Below are positions 1-5,971 of a stretch of 6,177 bases of DNA, piece after piece (position 1 is the stretch's first letter; the number at the start of each line of letters is the position of its first letter). The notes beneath the pieces are model-generated. The model searched no databases. It was not told the origin of the DNA and saw nothing but the letters and a program-made list of their open reading frames with translations. Source of the DNA: Flavobacteriaceae bacterium (GTDB lineage Bacteria; Bacteroidota; Bacteroidia; Flavobacteriales; Flavobacteriaceae); the NCBI GenBank assembly GCA_030834365.1, contig JAURFJ010000071.1:1-6177 (forward strand). The letters run 5' to 3'. The translations under genes and the position numbers were made by a program.

Positions 1-478
1 CATCGAGTGAGCGGGACTGGTTGACCAGTGCCTTCTCAATCACGTCTAGGTTTTTGGCCACTTCTGTGACGAGCTCAGAATTGTTAAATCCGTCGTATTT
101 TTTATAGCGATTCACCCCACCAAACCCGGCGTAGTACTGCTCTTCAGCGATCGGGTCCATCTCGAAGTACAGTCGATACACCTCGTTGTCGCGTTGACGC
201 AGGTTCTCGAGGGCCTCTACAGTGCGGTCAAGGCGTTTAATAAACTCTTGGTAGTCGCGTTTATAGTTATCGAGTTCGCGCTGCAAGACAATCTCATTAG
301 TATTGCGAACTAGCCCAGCCTGATTTAAAAAGAAGAAAAAGAACATTCCGGCTGTAGCAGAGGCCAAGAAAAACAAGAAAAACTGACCGACCTTTCTGAG
401 GGGCTTTTTGCTCACCTTGCGGTACGATAGCGTCTCAGGGTCGTAGTAATACTTTTGCTTGCGCTGCTTGTCTTCCAA
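1..478 (-). CDS. M23-family metallopeptidase-like membrane protein, N-terminal part (cut by window edge)
   Basis: The first 159 residues are visible; the rest runs off the left edge. They show a basic cytoplasmic tail with KYYYDPETLSYRKV (residues 9-22), one hydrophobic membrane segment (about 31-52, with a run of five Phe), a probable coiled coil (about 60-105), and the stretch YRLYFEMDPIAEEQYYAGFG followed by GVNRYKKYDGF. From memory, this is the N-terminal half of the Bacteroidota M23 peptidases commonly encoded beside alaS. That family has a C-terminal periplasmic LytM-type domain that cuts peptidoglycan cross-links, or activates other hydrolases if degenerate. The catalytic domain lies outside the window, so activity cannot be judged. 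The start is taken as TTG at 478-476: an in-frame TAG lies three codons upstream (487-485), and no ATG or GTG lies between it and the conserved tail. The gene is divergent from alaS with a 47-bp gap. Confidence 0.82.
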   Translation of the reverse strand, partial: MEDKQRKQKYYYDPETLSYRKVSKKPLRKVGQFFLFFLASATAGMFFFFFLNQAGLVRNTNEIVLQRELDNYKRDYQEFIKRLDRTVEALENLRQRDNEVYRLYFEMDPIAEEQYYAGFGGVNRYKKYDGFNNSELVTEVAKNLDVIEKALVNQSRSLD

Positions 479-485
479 ATTGCAC

Positions 486-493
486 TATTTTTG
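486..493 (+). promoter_or_regulatory. Candidate -7 promoter element for alaS
   Basis: TATTTTTG matches TAnnTTTG and lies 32 nt before the alaS ATG, predicting a leader of about 25 nt. TTG triplets at 459-461 and 468-470 are possible -33 partners, but their gaps of 24 and 15 nt are not ideal. The site overlaps the region just upstream of the divergent M23-like start. Transcription from this element and the opposed one at 508-515 would therefore overlap at the 5' ends. Confidence 0.35.
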
Positions 494-507
494 GGCCAAA
501 ATCTTCT

Positions 508-515
508 CAAAGATA
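508..515 (-). promoter_or_regulatory. Candidate -7 promoter element for the M23-like gene
   Basis: On the minus strand this reads TATCTTTG, a full match to the Bacteroidota -7 consensus TAnnTTTG. It ends 29 nt before the proposed TTG start at 478, which would give a leader of roughly 20-25 nt. I see no convincing -33 TTTG at the usual spacing, so the call rests on the -7 match and its position in a short divergent gap. Confidence 0.4.
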
Positions 516-525
516 AGTTTTTGCC

Positions 526-3144
526 ATGAACGCTAACCGCATACGGGCCACCTTCTTAGAATTCTTCGAATCAAAACAGCACCAGATCGTTGCGTCTGCT
601 CCACTGGTCATGAAAAACGATCCGACGCTCTTGTTTACCAACGCCGGAATGAATCAATTCAAGGAGTTCTTCTTAGGAAATTCTACTCCCAAAACAAGGC
701 GGGTGGTCGACACTCAAAAATGTTTGCGCGTTAGCGGAAAGCACAATGACCTTGAGGAGGTGGGTAAGGATACCTACCATCACACGCTGTTTGAGATGCT
801 CGGAAACTGGAGCTTTGGCGATTACTTCAAAAAAGAAGCCATCGAGTGGGCTTGGGAACTGCTTACTGAGGTATACAAACTCGATAAAGAGCGCCTTTAT
901 GTCACCATTTTTGAAGGCAGTGAAGACGATAAGCTCGATCTCGATCAAGAGGCCTATGACCTTTGGAAAGCCCTGCTGCCTGAAGAGCGGATATTGAAAG
1001 GAAGCAAAAAAGACAATTTCTGGGAGATGGGCGATCAAGGCCCTTGCGGCCCTTGTTCGGAGATTCATATCGATCTGCGCAGCGAGGCGGAGCGCGCGGC
1101 CACCCCTGGTGCCGCGCTCGTAAATGCCGACCATCCGCAGGTAGTTGAGGTTTGGAACCTCGTATTCATGCAGTACAACCGCAAGGCAAACGGATCACTT
1201 GAACCACTTCCCGAAAAGCACGTAGACACCGGAATGGGTTTTGAGCGTCTTTGTATGGCTCTTCAAGGAAAAACATCTAACTACGACACCGACGTCTTTT
1301 CGGGTCTTATTGATTGTCTTACGGCGCTTACTTCAACCACCTACGGGGCCTCAAAAGAAACTGATATTGCCATTCGCGTGGTAGTCGATCACGTCAGAGC
1401 CGTGTCTTTTGCCATTGCTGACGGACAACTTCCCAGTAACACCGGAGCCGGATACGTCATAAGACGCATTCTCAGACGCGCCATTCGCTACGGATTCACC
1501 TTTTTAGGTCAATCAACCCCCTTTGTCAACGAACTCGTAAGTACACTAGTGGTTCAGATGGGAGGGGCCTTTCCGGAGCTTAAGGCACAAGAAAAACTCA
1601 TTACCCAAGTCATTCGGGAAGAAGAGCATTCGTTCTTAGCTACCCTAGAACAGGGGCTGAAACTGCTCGACAAGGTTATAGCAGAGTCAAGTGCTAAAAC
1701 CATAGACGGAGAAAAGGCGTTTGAACTGTACGATACCTTCGGATTTCCTATTGATCTCACCGCACTCATTCTCAGTGAGCGCGGATATACATACGACCAA
1801 AAGGGTTTTGAACAGGCCCTAGCGGAGCAAAAACAACGCTCAAAGGCCGATGCGGCCACGGACAAGAGTGATTGGATTAGTGTTTCAAATGCGGCTATCG
1901 AGGGTTTTGTGGGCTATGATACACTCACCGTTGAAGGGGTTAAACTACTCAAATACCGAGAGGTCAAGCAAAAGGATAAGTTGGCTTATCAATTGGTGCT
2001 TTCGAAGACTCCCTTCTACCCAGAGGGTGGGGGCCAGATTGGAGACAGTGGCCTACTAGAATATACACTAAACCAAGAGCAGCAGCGCATTGGTATTTTA
2101 GCCACCAAAAAGGAAAACAACGAGATTGTACACACTGCTTCAAAGCTGCCCCTAGATCTTGAAGCTAGCTTTACCGCCAAGGTGAATGCCCAATATCGCG
2201 AAGAAACTACCGCTAATCACAGTGCTACCCACTTGCTACATCAGGCGCTAAGAGAGGTGCTCGGAAGTCATGTGGAGCAGCGCGGCTCATCGGTTAGGCC
2301 CGATGCCCTTCGCTTTGACTTCTCTCATTTTGCAAAACTTACCCCTGAAGAGTTAGCGAAGGTCGAGGCGCTGGTGAACCAGCGCATCACAGCCGCACTG
2401 CCCTTGCAAGAGCGCCGATCTGTCGCTATGGCCGAGGCGATCGCCGAAGGGGCCATGGCCCTCTTTGGAGAAAAATACGGAGATGAGGTGCGCACCATAC
2501 GCTTTGGTGATTCAATAGAATTATGCGGAGGCACTCATGTGAACAGCACAGCCGAGATCTGGCATTTTAAGATCAAAAGCGAGGGCGCCGTGGCCTCGGG
2601 CATTCGACGCATCGAAGCCATTACCGGCCAGGCGGTCAAAAGCTACTTTATCGATAATGAGCTCCGTCTTGAGGCGATTGCCCAGGCCTTACCCAAGGCG
2701 CAAGACCTACTCAAAGGAGTGGCCGATTTAGTACAAGAGAATGAGGCGCTTCGCGCCGAACTTGAAGGCCTCAAGGCTGAAAAACTGAGTCAATTCAAGC
2801 GCGAGCTCGAAGGGGCTTTAAAAGACATTAATAGCGTTCGGTTTGCGGCGGTGGCGACAGCCCTTGACGCGGCCGAGATGAAATCGCTATCGTTCGAACT
2901 AGCCGCTCAACATAAAAACCTCTTCGTGGTCTTGGCCTCGAACGCCGGCGGCAAAGCGCTGCTGTCTATTTACATTGACAAACACCTGGCCACTGAGCGC
3001 AACTACGACGCCTCGGTCATGGTGCGGGAGCTCGGCAAGCACATTCAAGGAGGAGGAGGAGGCCAGGCGTTTTTCGCCACCGCCGGAGGAAAAGATCCTA
3101 AAGGTATTGCCACGGCTCTAGAGGCGGCCCAAGGCCTTATCTGA
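526..3144 (+). CDS. alaS: Alanyl-tRNA synthetase
   Basis: Cytoplasmic class II synthetase that charges tRNA-Ala and hydrolyses mischarged Ser- or Gly-tRNA-Ala. The 872 residues are full length (E. coli has 876). The catalytic core includes TLLFTNAGMNQFKEFFLG (34-51), the motif 2 region with HTLFEMLGNWSFGDYFKKEA (86-105), GPCGPCSEIHID (172-183) and motif 3 HVDTGMGFERL (232-242). The editing domain has the intact zinc site HSATH (His565, His569) and CGGTH (Cys667, His671), nearly the same numbering as E. coli. A helical linker (about 710-765) leads to the C-Ala domain with GKHIQGGGGGQ and FFATAGG (837-855). ATG 526 is the natural start because MNANRIRATFLEFFESK is the usual N terminus. No Shine-Dalgarno sequence is visible. 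The gene appears single and intact, divergent from the M23-like gene and convergent with the downstream lipoprotein gene. Confidence 0.99.
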   Translation: MNANRIRATFLEFFESKQHQIVASAPLVMKNDPTLLFTNAGMNQFKEFFLGNSTPKTRRVVDTQKCLRVSGKHNDLEEVGKDTYHHTLFEMLGNWSFGDYFKKEAIEWAWELLTEVYKLDKERLYVTIFEGSEDDKLDLDQEAYDLWKALLPEERILKGSKKDNFWEMGDQGPCGPCSEIHIDLRSEAERAATPGAALVNADHPQVVEVWNLVFMQYNRKANGSLEPLPEKHVDTGMGFERLCMALQGKTSNYDTDVFSGLIDCLTALTSTTYGASKETDIAIRVVVDHVRAVSFAIADGQLPSNTGAGYVIRRILRRAIRYGFTFLGQSTPFVNELVSTLVVQMGGAFPELKAQEKLITQVIREEEHSFLATLEQGLKLLDKVIAESSAKTIDGEKAFELYDTFGFPIDLTALILSERGYTYDQKGFEQALAEQKQRSKADAATDKSDWISVSNAAIEGFVGYDTLTVEGVKLLKYREVKQKDKLAYQLVLSKTPFYPEGGGQIGDSGLLEYTLNQEQQRIGILATKKENNEIVHTASKLPLDLEASFTAKVNAQYREETTANHSATHLLHQALREVLGSHVEQRGSSVRPDALRFDFSHFAKLTPEELAKVEALVNQRITAALPLQERRSVAMAEAIAEGAMALFGEKYGDEVRTIRFGDSIELCGGTHVNSTAEIWHFKIKSEGAVASGIRRIEAITGQAVKSYFIDNELRLEAIAQALPKAQDLLKGVADLVQENEALRAELEGLKAEKLSQFKRELEGALKDINSVRFAAVATALDAAEMKSLSFELAAQHKNLFVVLASNAGGKALLSIYIDKHLATERNYDASVMVRELGKHIQGGGGGQAFFATAGGKDPKGIATALEAAQGLI

Positions 3145-3183
3145 CCCGATACAGCTCAAACACTACTTAAATTCAAAGTCATT

Positions 3184-3220
3184 GCCTAAACCAATGGCTA
3201 TGCCAAAAGGCTTAGTTTTC
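3184..3220 (+). terminator. Weak candidate terminator in the alaS/lipoprotein convergent gap
   Basis: Nested inverted repeats are visible: outer GCCT (3184-3187) with AGGC (3208-3211), and inner TGGC-TAT-GCCA (3195-3205). They are followed by TTAGTTTTC, a broken T-rich tract. The stems are short with internal loops, so this is a modest signal. It lies in the 67-bp gap between converging genes, 40 nt after the alaS stop, where a terminator is expected. The tract downstream in the minus direction is not T-rich enough to call it bidirectional with confidence. Confidence 0.3.
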
Positions 3221-3772
3221 TGGGCGCATGCTGCCCTGAGTTGGAAATTTCTTAAGTATGCTCTCAATGTAGCCATTGATAATCGCTTGACGTGTTTCGG
3301 GATTACGCACATCGGTGATCAATCCGCGACCCTTGCCTTGCCAAATGAGCCGTTCGCCATCGGCATCTAGTAGATCTACGATGAGCTCTCCGCGGTTGGT
3401 GGTGTTTACGTTTTGATTATTCATGGCGGGGCCCATCATCCAGGGGTTGAAGCCCCAACCCCAACCCCAGCCTCCAATGGTTTGGGTAGACACGGTAATA
3501 TCGTCTTCTTCTTTCGTAGCTATGGTGATTAGGAGGTCAGCGTTGTCGCTTTTGCGGTATCCCTTTTCTTCGAGAACTTCTTCAATGGCGCGTAAAATGC
3601 GCCGTTTTTCCAGATCCGAAATTTCGGCTTTGTCAATGCCTGGCTTATAAAAGGCAAAGGTTCGGTAGTTGGAGAAATTGACACTCGTATCGTAATCAGT
3701 ATAAACCCTAAGCGAAGTGCAGGCACTGCCTAAAATCAGTGTAACTAAGCCCAATAGAAGTCCTTTTTTCAT
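3212..3772 (-). CDS. DUF4136-like lipoprotein
   Basis: A protein of 186 residues, probably anchored in the envelope by a lipid; its molecular role is unknown. Residues 1-17 are a signal peptide (MKKGLLLGLVTLILGSA) with the lipidated Cys at 18. The lipobox LGSAC is slightly relaxed, as is common in Bacteroidota. The mature part shows the DUF4136 pattern: VYTDYDTSVNFSNYRTFAFY (23-42), a helix with RRILRAIEEVLEEKGY (57-72), an ADLLITI strand (78-84), GELIVDLLDADGERLIWQGKGRG (128-150), and a C-terminal helix ending SILKKFP (171-177). A Gly/Trp insert (GGWGWGWGFNPWMMGP, 100-115) sits mid-domain where relatives often have Gly-rich sequence. The gene appears to be transcribed alone. A strong palindrome lies 20 bp upstream of its ATG. 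Confidence 0.88.
   Translation of the reverse strand: MKKGLLLGLVTLILGSACTSLRVYTDYDTSVNFSNYRTFAFYKPGIDKAEISDLEKRRILRAIEEVLEEKGYRKSDNADLLITIATKEEDDITVSTQTIGGWGWGWGFNPWMMGPAMNNQNVNTTNRGELIVDLLDADGERLIWQGKGRGLITDVRNPETRQAIINGYIESILKKFPTQGSMRPEN
3443..3469. repeat. CCCCAA microrepeat and overlapping hairpin inside the lipoprotein gene
   Basis: CCCCAACCCCAACCCCA (3453-3469) is a short tandem repeat of CCCCAA that encodes the Gly-Trp run of the lipoprotein on the minus strand. GGGGTTG (3443-3449) can pair with CAACCCC at 3456-3462 or at 3462-3468, giving a 7-bp GC-rich stem. The mRNA strand carries three GGGG tracts separated by UU. It could fold as a hairpin, or as a G-rich structure if a nearby GG run takes part. 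Confidence 0.6.
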
Positions 3773-3791
3773 AGCCGTGATTCAAGGTGAA

Positions 3792-3817
3792 TAACTATAG
3801 TTAATTAACTAAAGTTA
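3792..3817. promoter_or_regulatory. Near-perfect 26-bp AT-rich palindrome, candidate operator
   Basis: The core TAGTTAATTAACTA (3798-3811) is a perfect 14-bp palindrome. The outer arms TAACTA (3792-3797) and AAGTTA (3812-3817) extend the dyad to 26 bp with 12 of 13 pairs matching; the only mismatch is 3797/3812. The right arm, read on the minus strand with two core bases, gives TAACTTTA, one base off the TAnnTTTG promoter element. It lies about 38 nt before the lipoprotein ATG. A dimeric repressor binding over this promoter is the simplest reading, but this is inference, and AT-rich DNA produces chance palindromes more easily. Confidence 0.45.
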
Positions 3818-3841
3818 CAAAGCAATGCGCTGATTTCGTGT

Positions 3842-3877
3842 TAAAAAGCGTTAATAATGCCTAGTTGATTGCATTAT
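3842..3877 (-). terminator. Candidate terminator of the DUF5522-like gene
   Basis: On the minus strand ATAATGC (3877-3871) and GCATTAT (3860-3854) form a 7-bp stem around a 10-nt loop. TAACGCTTTTTAA follows, with five consecutive T. The stem overlaps the stop codon of the small gene. It is AU-rich and would be only moderately stable, but it is in the right place to separate the small gene from the lipoprotein gene downstream. Confidence 0.33.
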
Positions 3878-4029
3878 AATGGGGTGCGGTTTTTATCAAA
3901 TCCGTAGGGGCAATGACGGCAGCCACTTTGGCAGCAGTAGCCGCGTTTTAGGTGGTATTTTTCGGTGAAGACCCGATATCCGTTTTCGGTGTAGTAGTCA
4001 CCCTCTTCGGGTTCAATTGGCTTTTTCAT
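3874..4029 (-). CDS. Small Cys-rich DUF5522-like protein (51 aa)
   Basis: The protein is MKKPIEPEEGDYYTENGYRV, then FTEKYHLKRGYCCQSGCRHC, then PYGFDKNRTPL. An acidic N-terminal half precedes FTEKYHLKRGYCC (residues 21-33) and a four-Cys cluster: Cys32, Cys33, Cys37 and Cys40, followed by PYG. I recognise this as the small Bacteroidota family DUF5522, whose function is unknown. The CC-x3-C-x2-C arrangement suggests a metal site, which is inference. The reading frame stays open upstream to 4125, but the conserved family begins near this ATG. The extra 32 codons show no family resemblance and overlap the start of the divergent gene at 4116. A TAnnTTTG element ends 7 nt before this ATG, which also supports the short start. 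There is no signal peptide or membrane segment, so the protein is probably cytoplasmic. Confidence 0.83.
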   Translation of the reverse strand: MKKPIEPEEGDYYTENGYRVFTEKYHLKRGYCCQSGCRHCPYGFDKNRTPL

Positions 4030-4036
4030 CACCCTG

Positions 4037-4044
4037 CAAAGATA
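4037..4044 (-). promoter_or_regulatory. Candidate -7 element, leaderless-type, for the DUF5522-like gene
   Basis: On the minus strand this reads TATCTTTG, a full TAnnTTTG match. Exactly 7 nt (CAGGGTG) separate it from the ATG at 4029. Initiation usually falls a few bases past this element, so the mRNA would start at or almost at the ATG. AGGG in the spacer resembles a ribosome-binding core but lies too close to the ATG to work well. No clear -33 TTTG is visible. Confidence 0.42.
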
Positions 4045-4100
4045 GCTCGGCTGTTCGTAAGTATTGATAAGCAGAGGTCGCGCCCTTGAGATTGAACAAC

Positions 4101-4108
4101 TAACTTTG
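4101..4108 (+). promoter_or_regulatory. Candidate -7 element, leaderless-type, for the PLP enzyme-glucosaminidase-hemL operon
   Basis: TAACTTTG matches TAnnTTTG. Its last base is 7 nt before the ATG at 4116, so the predicted transcript start lies at or next to the start codon. No good -33 element is visible: the nearest TTG (4086-4088) is only 12 nt upstream. It is the only good promoter candidate I see for the whole downstream operon. Confidence 0.45.
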
Positions 4109-4115
4109 ATAGTAG

Positions 4116-5045
4116 ATGCAATCAAGTTTCAACCAAACACTGCAGCTTCCACTGCTACAATCTCGCGGAGTGACCTTAATGCTCAAGCGTGAAGACCAGT
4201 TGCATCCGCTCATGTCTGGAAACAAGTTTCGAAAACTCAAATACAACTTAGAGGCTGCCCGGCTGAAAAAGGCCCACACGTTGCTCACCTTTGGAGGCGC
4301 TTACTCTAACCATATTCTGGCTACGGCAGCCGCTGCCGCAGAACACGGATTTAAATCGACTGGAATCATTCGAGGCGAAGAATTGAAAAACAGAGTAGAG
4401 GAAAATCCGACCTTGAGCAAGGCCCAGTCTCTCGGAATGAAATTTATTTTTGTGAGTCGCGAGCGCTACCAAGAACTTACCCGAGACGAAAAGAAGGCCA
4501 AGCACCTGTGTGCTCAAGATGGTATTTATATGATTCCCGAGGGCGGAAGCAACGCCCTGGCCGTAAAAGGGGTCGCTGAAATGCTTACCGAAGAAGACCT
4601 TTCTGCCGATTACCTCTGCTGCTCGGTTGGCACAGGTGCCACCCTCGCGGGGCTTGTAGAGGCGGCGAGACCACAGCAGCAAGTGCTGGGCTTCGCCGCC
4701 CTCGACCACCAAAACTTAGCCGCTGAAGTAGGGCGATTCACAAAGAAGTCTACTTATGAAATCGTTCACGACTATACGTTTGGAGGCTACGCTAAGGTGA
4801 GTGATGAGCTTATTGGCTGTATGAATGATTGGCTAAAGCAGACCGGGGTGCTGTTCGATCCGGTTTACACAGCGAAGATGATGTACGGAATTTTAGATCG
4901 CATTCGTCGTGGCGCGATACCGAAAGGAAGTGTAATTTTGGCTATACATACCGGGGGGCTTCAAGGAATTGAAGGAATGAACTCTCGGTTAGAAAAAAAG
5001 AATGCTCCATTAATTCTGACTTCATGCAGCAAAAAAGCCTCCTAA
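4116..5045 (+). CDS. PLP-dependent ACC deaminase/D-cysteine desulfhydrase family enzyme
   Basis: A cytoplasmic fold-type II PLP enzyme of 309 residues, the usual family length. LKREDQLHPLMSGNKFRKLKY (23-43) holds the Schiff-base lysine, Lys37. GGAYSNH (60-66) is the substrate-carboxylate loop with the family's Ser-Asn-His. EGGSNALAVKG spans 142-152, VGTGATLAG (171-179) is the phosphate-binding loop, and DPVYTAKMMYG (248-258) and HTGG (278-281) close the active site. True ACC deaminases carry Glu after the Tyr of DPVY and Leu in place of the Thr of HTGG. Here both positions are Thr (252 and 279), as expected for a desulfhydrase-like enzyme releasing sulfide, pyruvate and ammonia from D-cysteine or a related amino acid. 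The substrate is inferred. The gene is first in an operon and overlaps the next gene by 22 nt. Automatic annotation would probably say ACC deaminase. Confidence 0.93.
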   Translation: MQSSFNQTLQLPLLQSRGVTLMLKREDQLHPLMSGNKFRKLKYNLEAARLKKAHTLLTFGGAYSNHILATAAAAAEHGFKSTGIIRGEELKNRVEENPTLSKAQSLGMKFIFVSRERYQELTRDEKKAKHLCAQDGIYMIPEGGSNALAVKGVAEMLTEEDLSADYLCCSVGTGATLAGLVEAARPQQQVLGFAALDHQNLAAEVGRFTKKSTYEIVHDYTFGGYAKVSDELIGCMNDWLKQTGVLFDPVYTAKMMYGILDRIRRGAIPKGSVILAIHTGGLQGIEGMNSRLEKKNAPLILTSCSKKAS

Positions 5046-5971
5046 ACTATTTTTTGGTGGCCATCGTTCTCGTTACGATGAGCAGTTGCACACCAAACCC
5101 GAATGTTTATACCATCGCCCGATCAAATACTCCTGAATCTCAGCCGGTCACTCTAGGCGAGCGGGCCAAAGATTTAGTGGGAAATAGCGGTTTAAAGGCG
5201 TGGTCGGCCAAAGACTACGAACGTTTTAATGACGAGAAAGACTACATTTCGACCTTTGCCGAACCAGCCATGAAAGAGATGAAGCTCTACGGAGTTCCGG
5301 CTAGCATTACTCTGGCCCAAGGTATCCTTGAAACCAATGCAGGACGCAGTAAGCTTGTTAAAGAGTCTAATAATCATTTTGGCATAAAGTGCCACGACAG
5401 CTGGAAAGGAGAAAGCGTTTCGCATGACGATGATGCTGCGGGCGAGTGTTTTAGAAAGTATAGAAACCCTCTGGCTTCTTACCGAGACCATTCGCAATTT
5501 TTGACTTCTAGGCCGCGCTATTCCTCTTTGTTTGAGCTGAAGGCTACCGATTATAAAGAGTGGGCCCGTGGATTGAGAGAGGCCGGATACGCCACTGACA
5601 AGAGCTATGCCGACAAGCTCATCCGAATTATTGAAAAGCACGATTTGGCTCAATACGACCAACAGACTATAGGTAAACGCAAAAGAATGCTCAAGCGCGA
5701 ATCTCGCAAAGAGCGGGTCGCTGCATTGCTCAATGACACCAAAAAAAAGCTGGCTGAAACCACTCGTCGTACAAAGCGAATGGGTAAAGAAGCTACCAAA
5801 CAAATAGCTGATGCGGGCCGAGGATTAGCCCATAGGGTCACACCTGGAGACACGTTATACAGCATTGCTAAGCGCTATGAGGTAACTGTAGAGGCCATCA
5901 AAAAAATGAACATACTCGATTCTGACAACTTGTCTATTGGTCAGATTCTTGAAATTCCTAGATCTAAGTAA
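5024..5971 (+). CDS. Glucosaminidase-LysM lipoprotein (peptidoglycan hydrolase)
   Basis: A 315-residue envelope protein predicted to cleave the glycan strand of peptidoglycan as an N-acetylglucosaminidase. The signal peptide (1-21, hydrophobic LLNYFLVAIVLVTM) ends in SSC with lipidated Cys22. A GH73-type glucosaminidase domain spans about 75-210. GVPASITLAQGILETNAGRS (90-109) contains the expected catalytic Glu103, followed by ESNNHFGIKC (114-123), YRNPLASYRDHSQFL (146-160) and GLREAGYATDKSYADKLIRI (183-202). A very basic linker (about 213-268, many Lys and Arg) could bind wall or membrane polyanions. A C-terminal LysM domain (about 269-312, HRVTPGDTLYSIAKRY to GQILEIP) binds N-acetylglucosamine polymers. 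ATG 5024 is chosen because it gives a complete signal peptide, even though it overlaps the preceding gene by 22 nt. No Shine-Dalgarno sequence is visible, so translation is probably coupled. The stop overlaps the hemL start. Confidence 0.95.
   Translation: MQQKSLLNYFLVAIVLVTMSSCTPNPNVYTIARSNTPESQPVTLGERAKDLVGNSGLKAWSAKDYERFNDEKDYISTFAEPAMKEMKLYGVPASITLAQGILETNAGRSKLVKESNNHFGIKCHDSWKGESVSHDDDAAGECFRKYRNPLASYRDHSQFLTSRPRYSSLFELKATDYKEWARGLREAGYATDKSYADKLIRIIEKHDLAQYDQQTIGKRKRMLKRESRKERVAALLNDTKKKLAETTRRTKRMGKEATKQIADAGRGLAHRVTPGDTLYSIAKRYEVTVEAIKKMNILDSDNLSIGQILEIPRSK

Noticed and set aside
673..1134. 153-codon open frame antisense to alaS
   Set aside because: It lies wholly inside the conserved catalytic domain of alaS, resembles no family I know, and has no promoter of its own. 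It is a shadow of the coding strand.
3049..3063. Tandem GGA repeat with AAGGAGG, resembling a strong ribosome-binding site
   Set aside because: It encodes the Gly run of the C-Ala domain in frame, and no new gene start follows at a suitable distance.
3182..3370. 62-codon plus-strand open frame in the convergent gap and lipoprotein gene
   Set aside because: It is mostly antisense to the DUF4136-like gene, has no family features, and starts within the terminator candidate.
4030..4125. N-terminal extension of the DUF5522-like gene to an ATG at 4125
   Set aside because: The extra residues do not resemble the family, would overlap the divergent gene, and would run through the candidate promoter at 4037-4044.
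4248..4712. 154-codon open frame antisense to the PLP enzyme gene
   Set aside because: It covers the cofactor-binding core of a clear enzyme gene and has no recognisable content.
5192..5803. 203-codon open frame antisense to the glucosaminidase-LysM gene
   Set aside because: It is long, but the plus-strand frame has a signal peptide, a catalytic motif and two recognisable domains, while this frame shows no recognisable domain.
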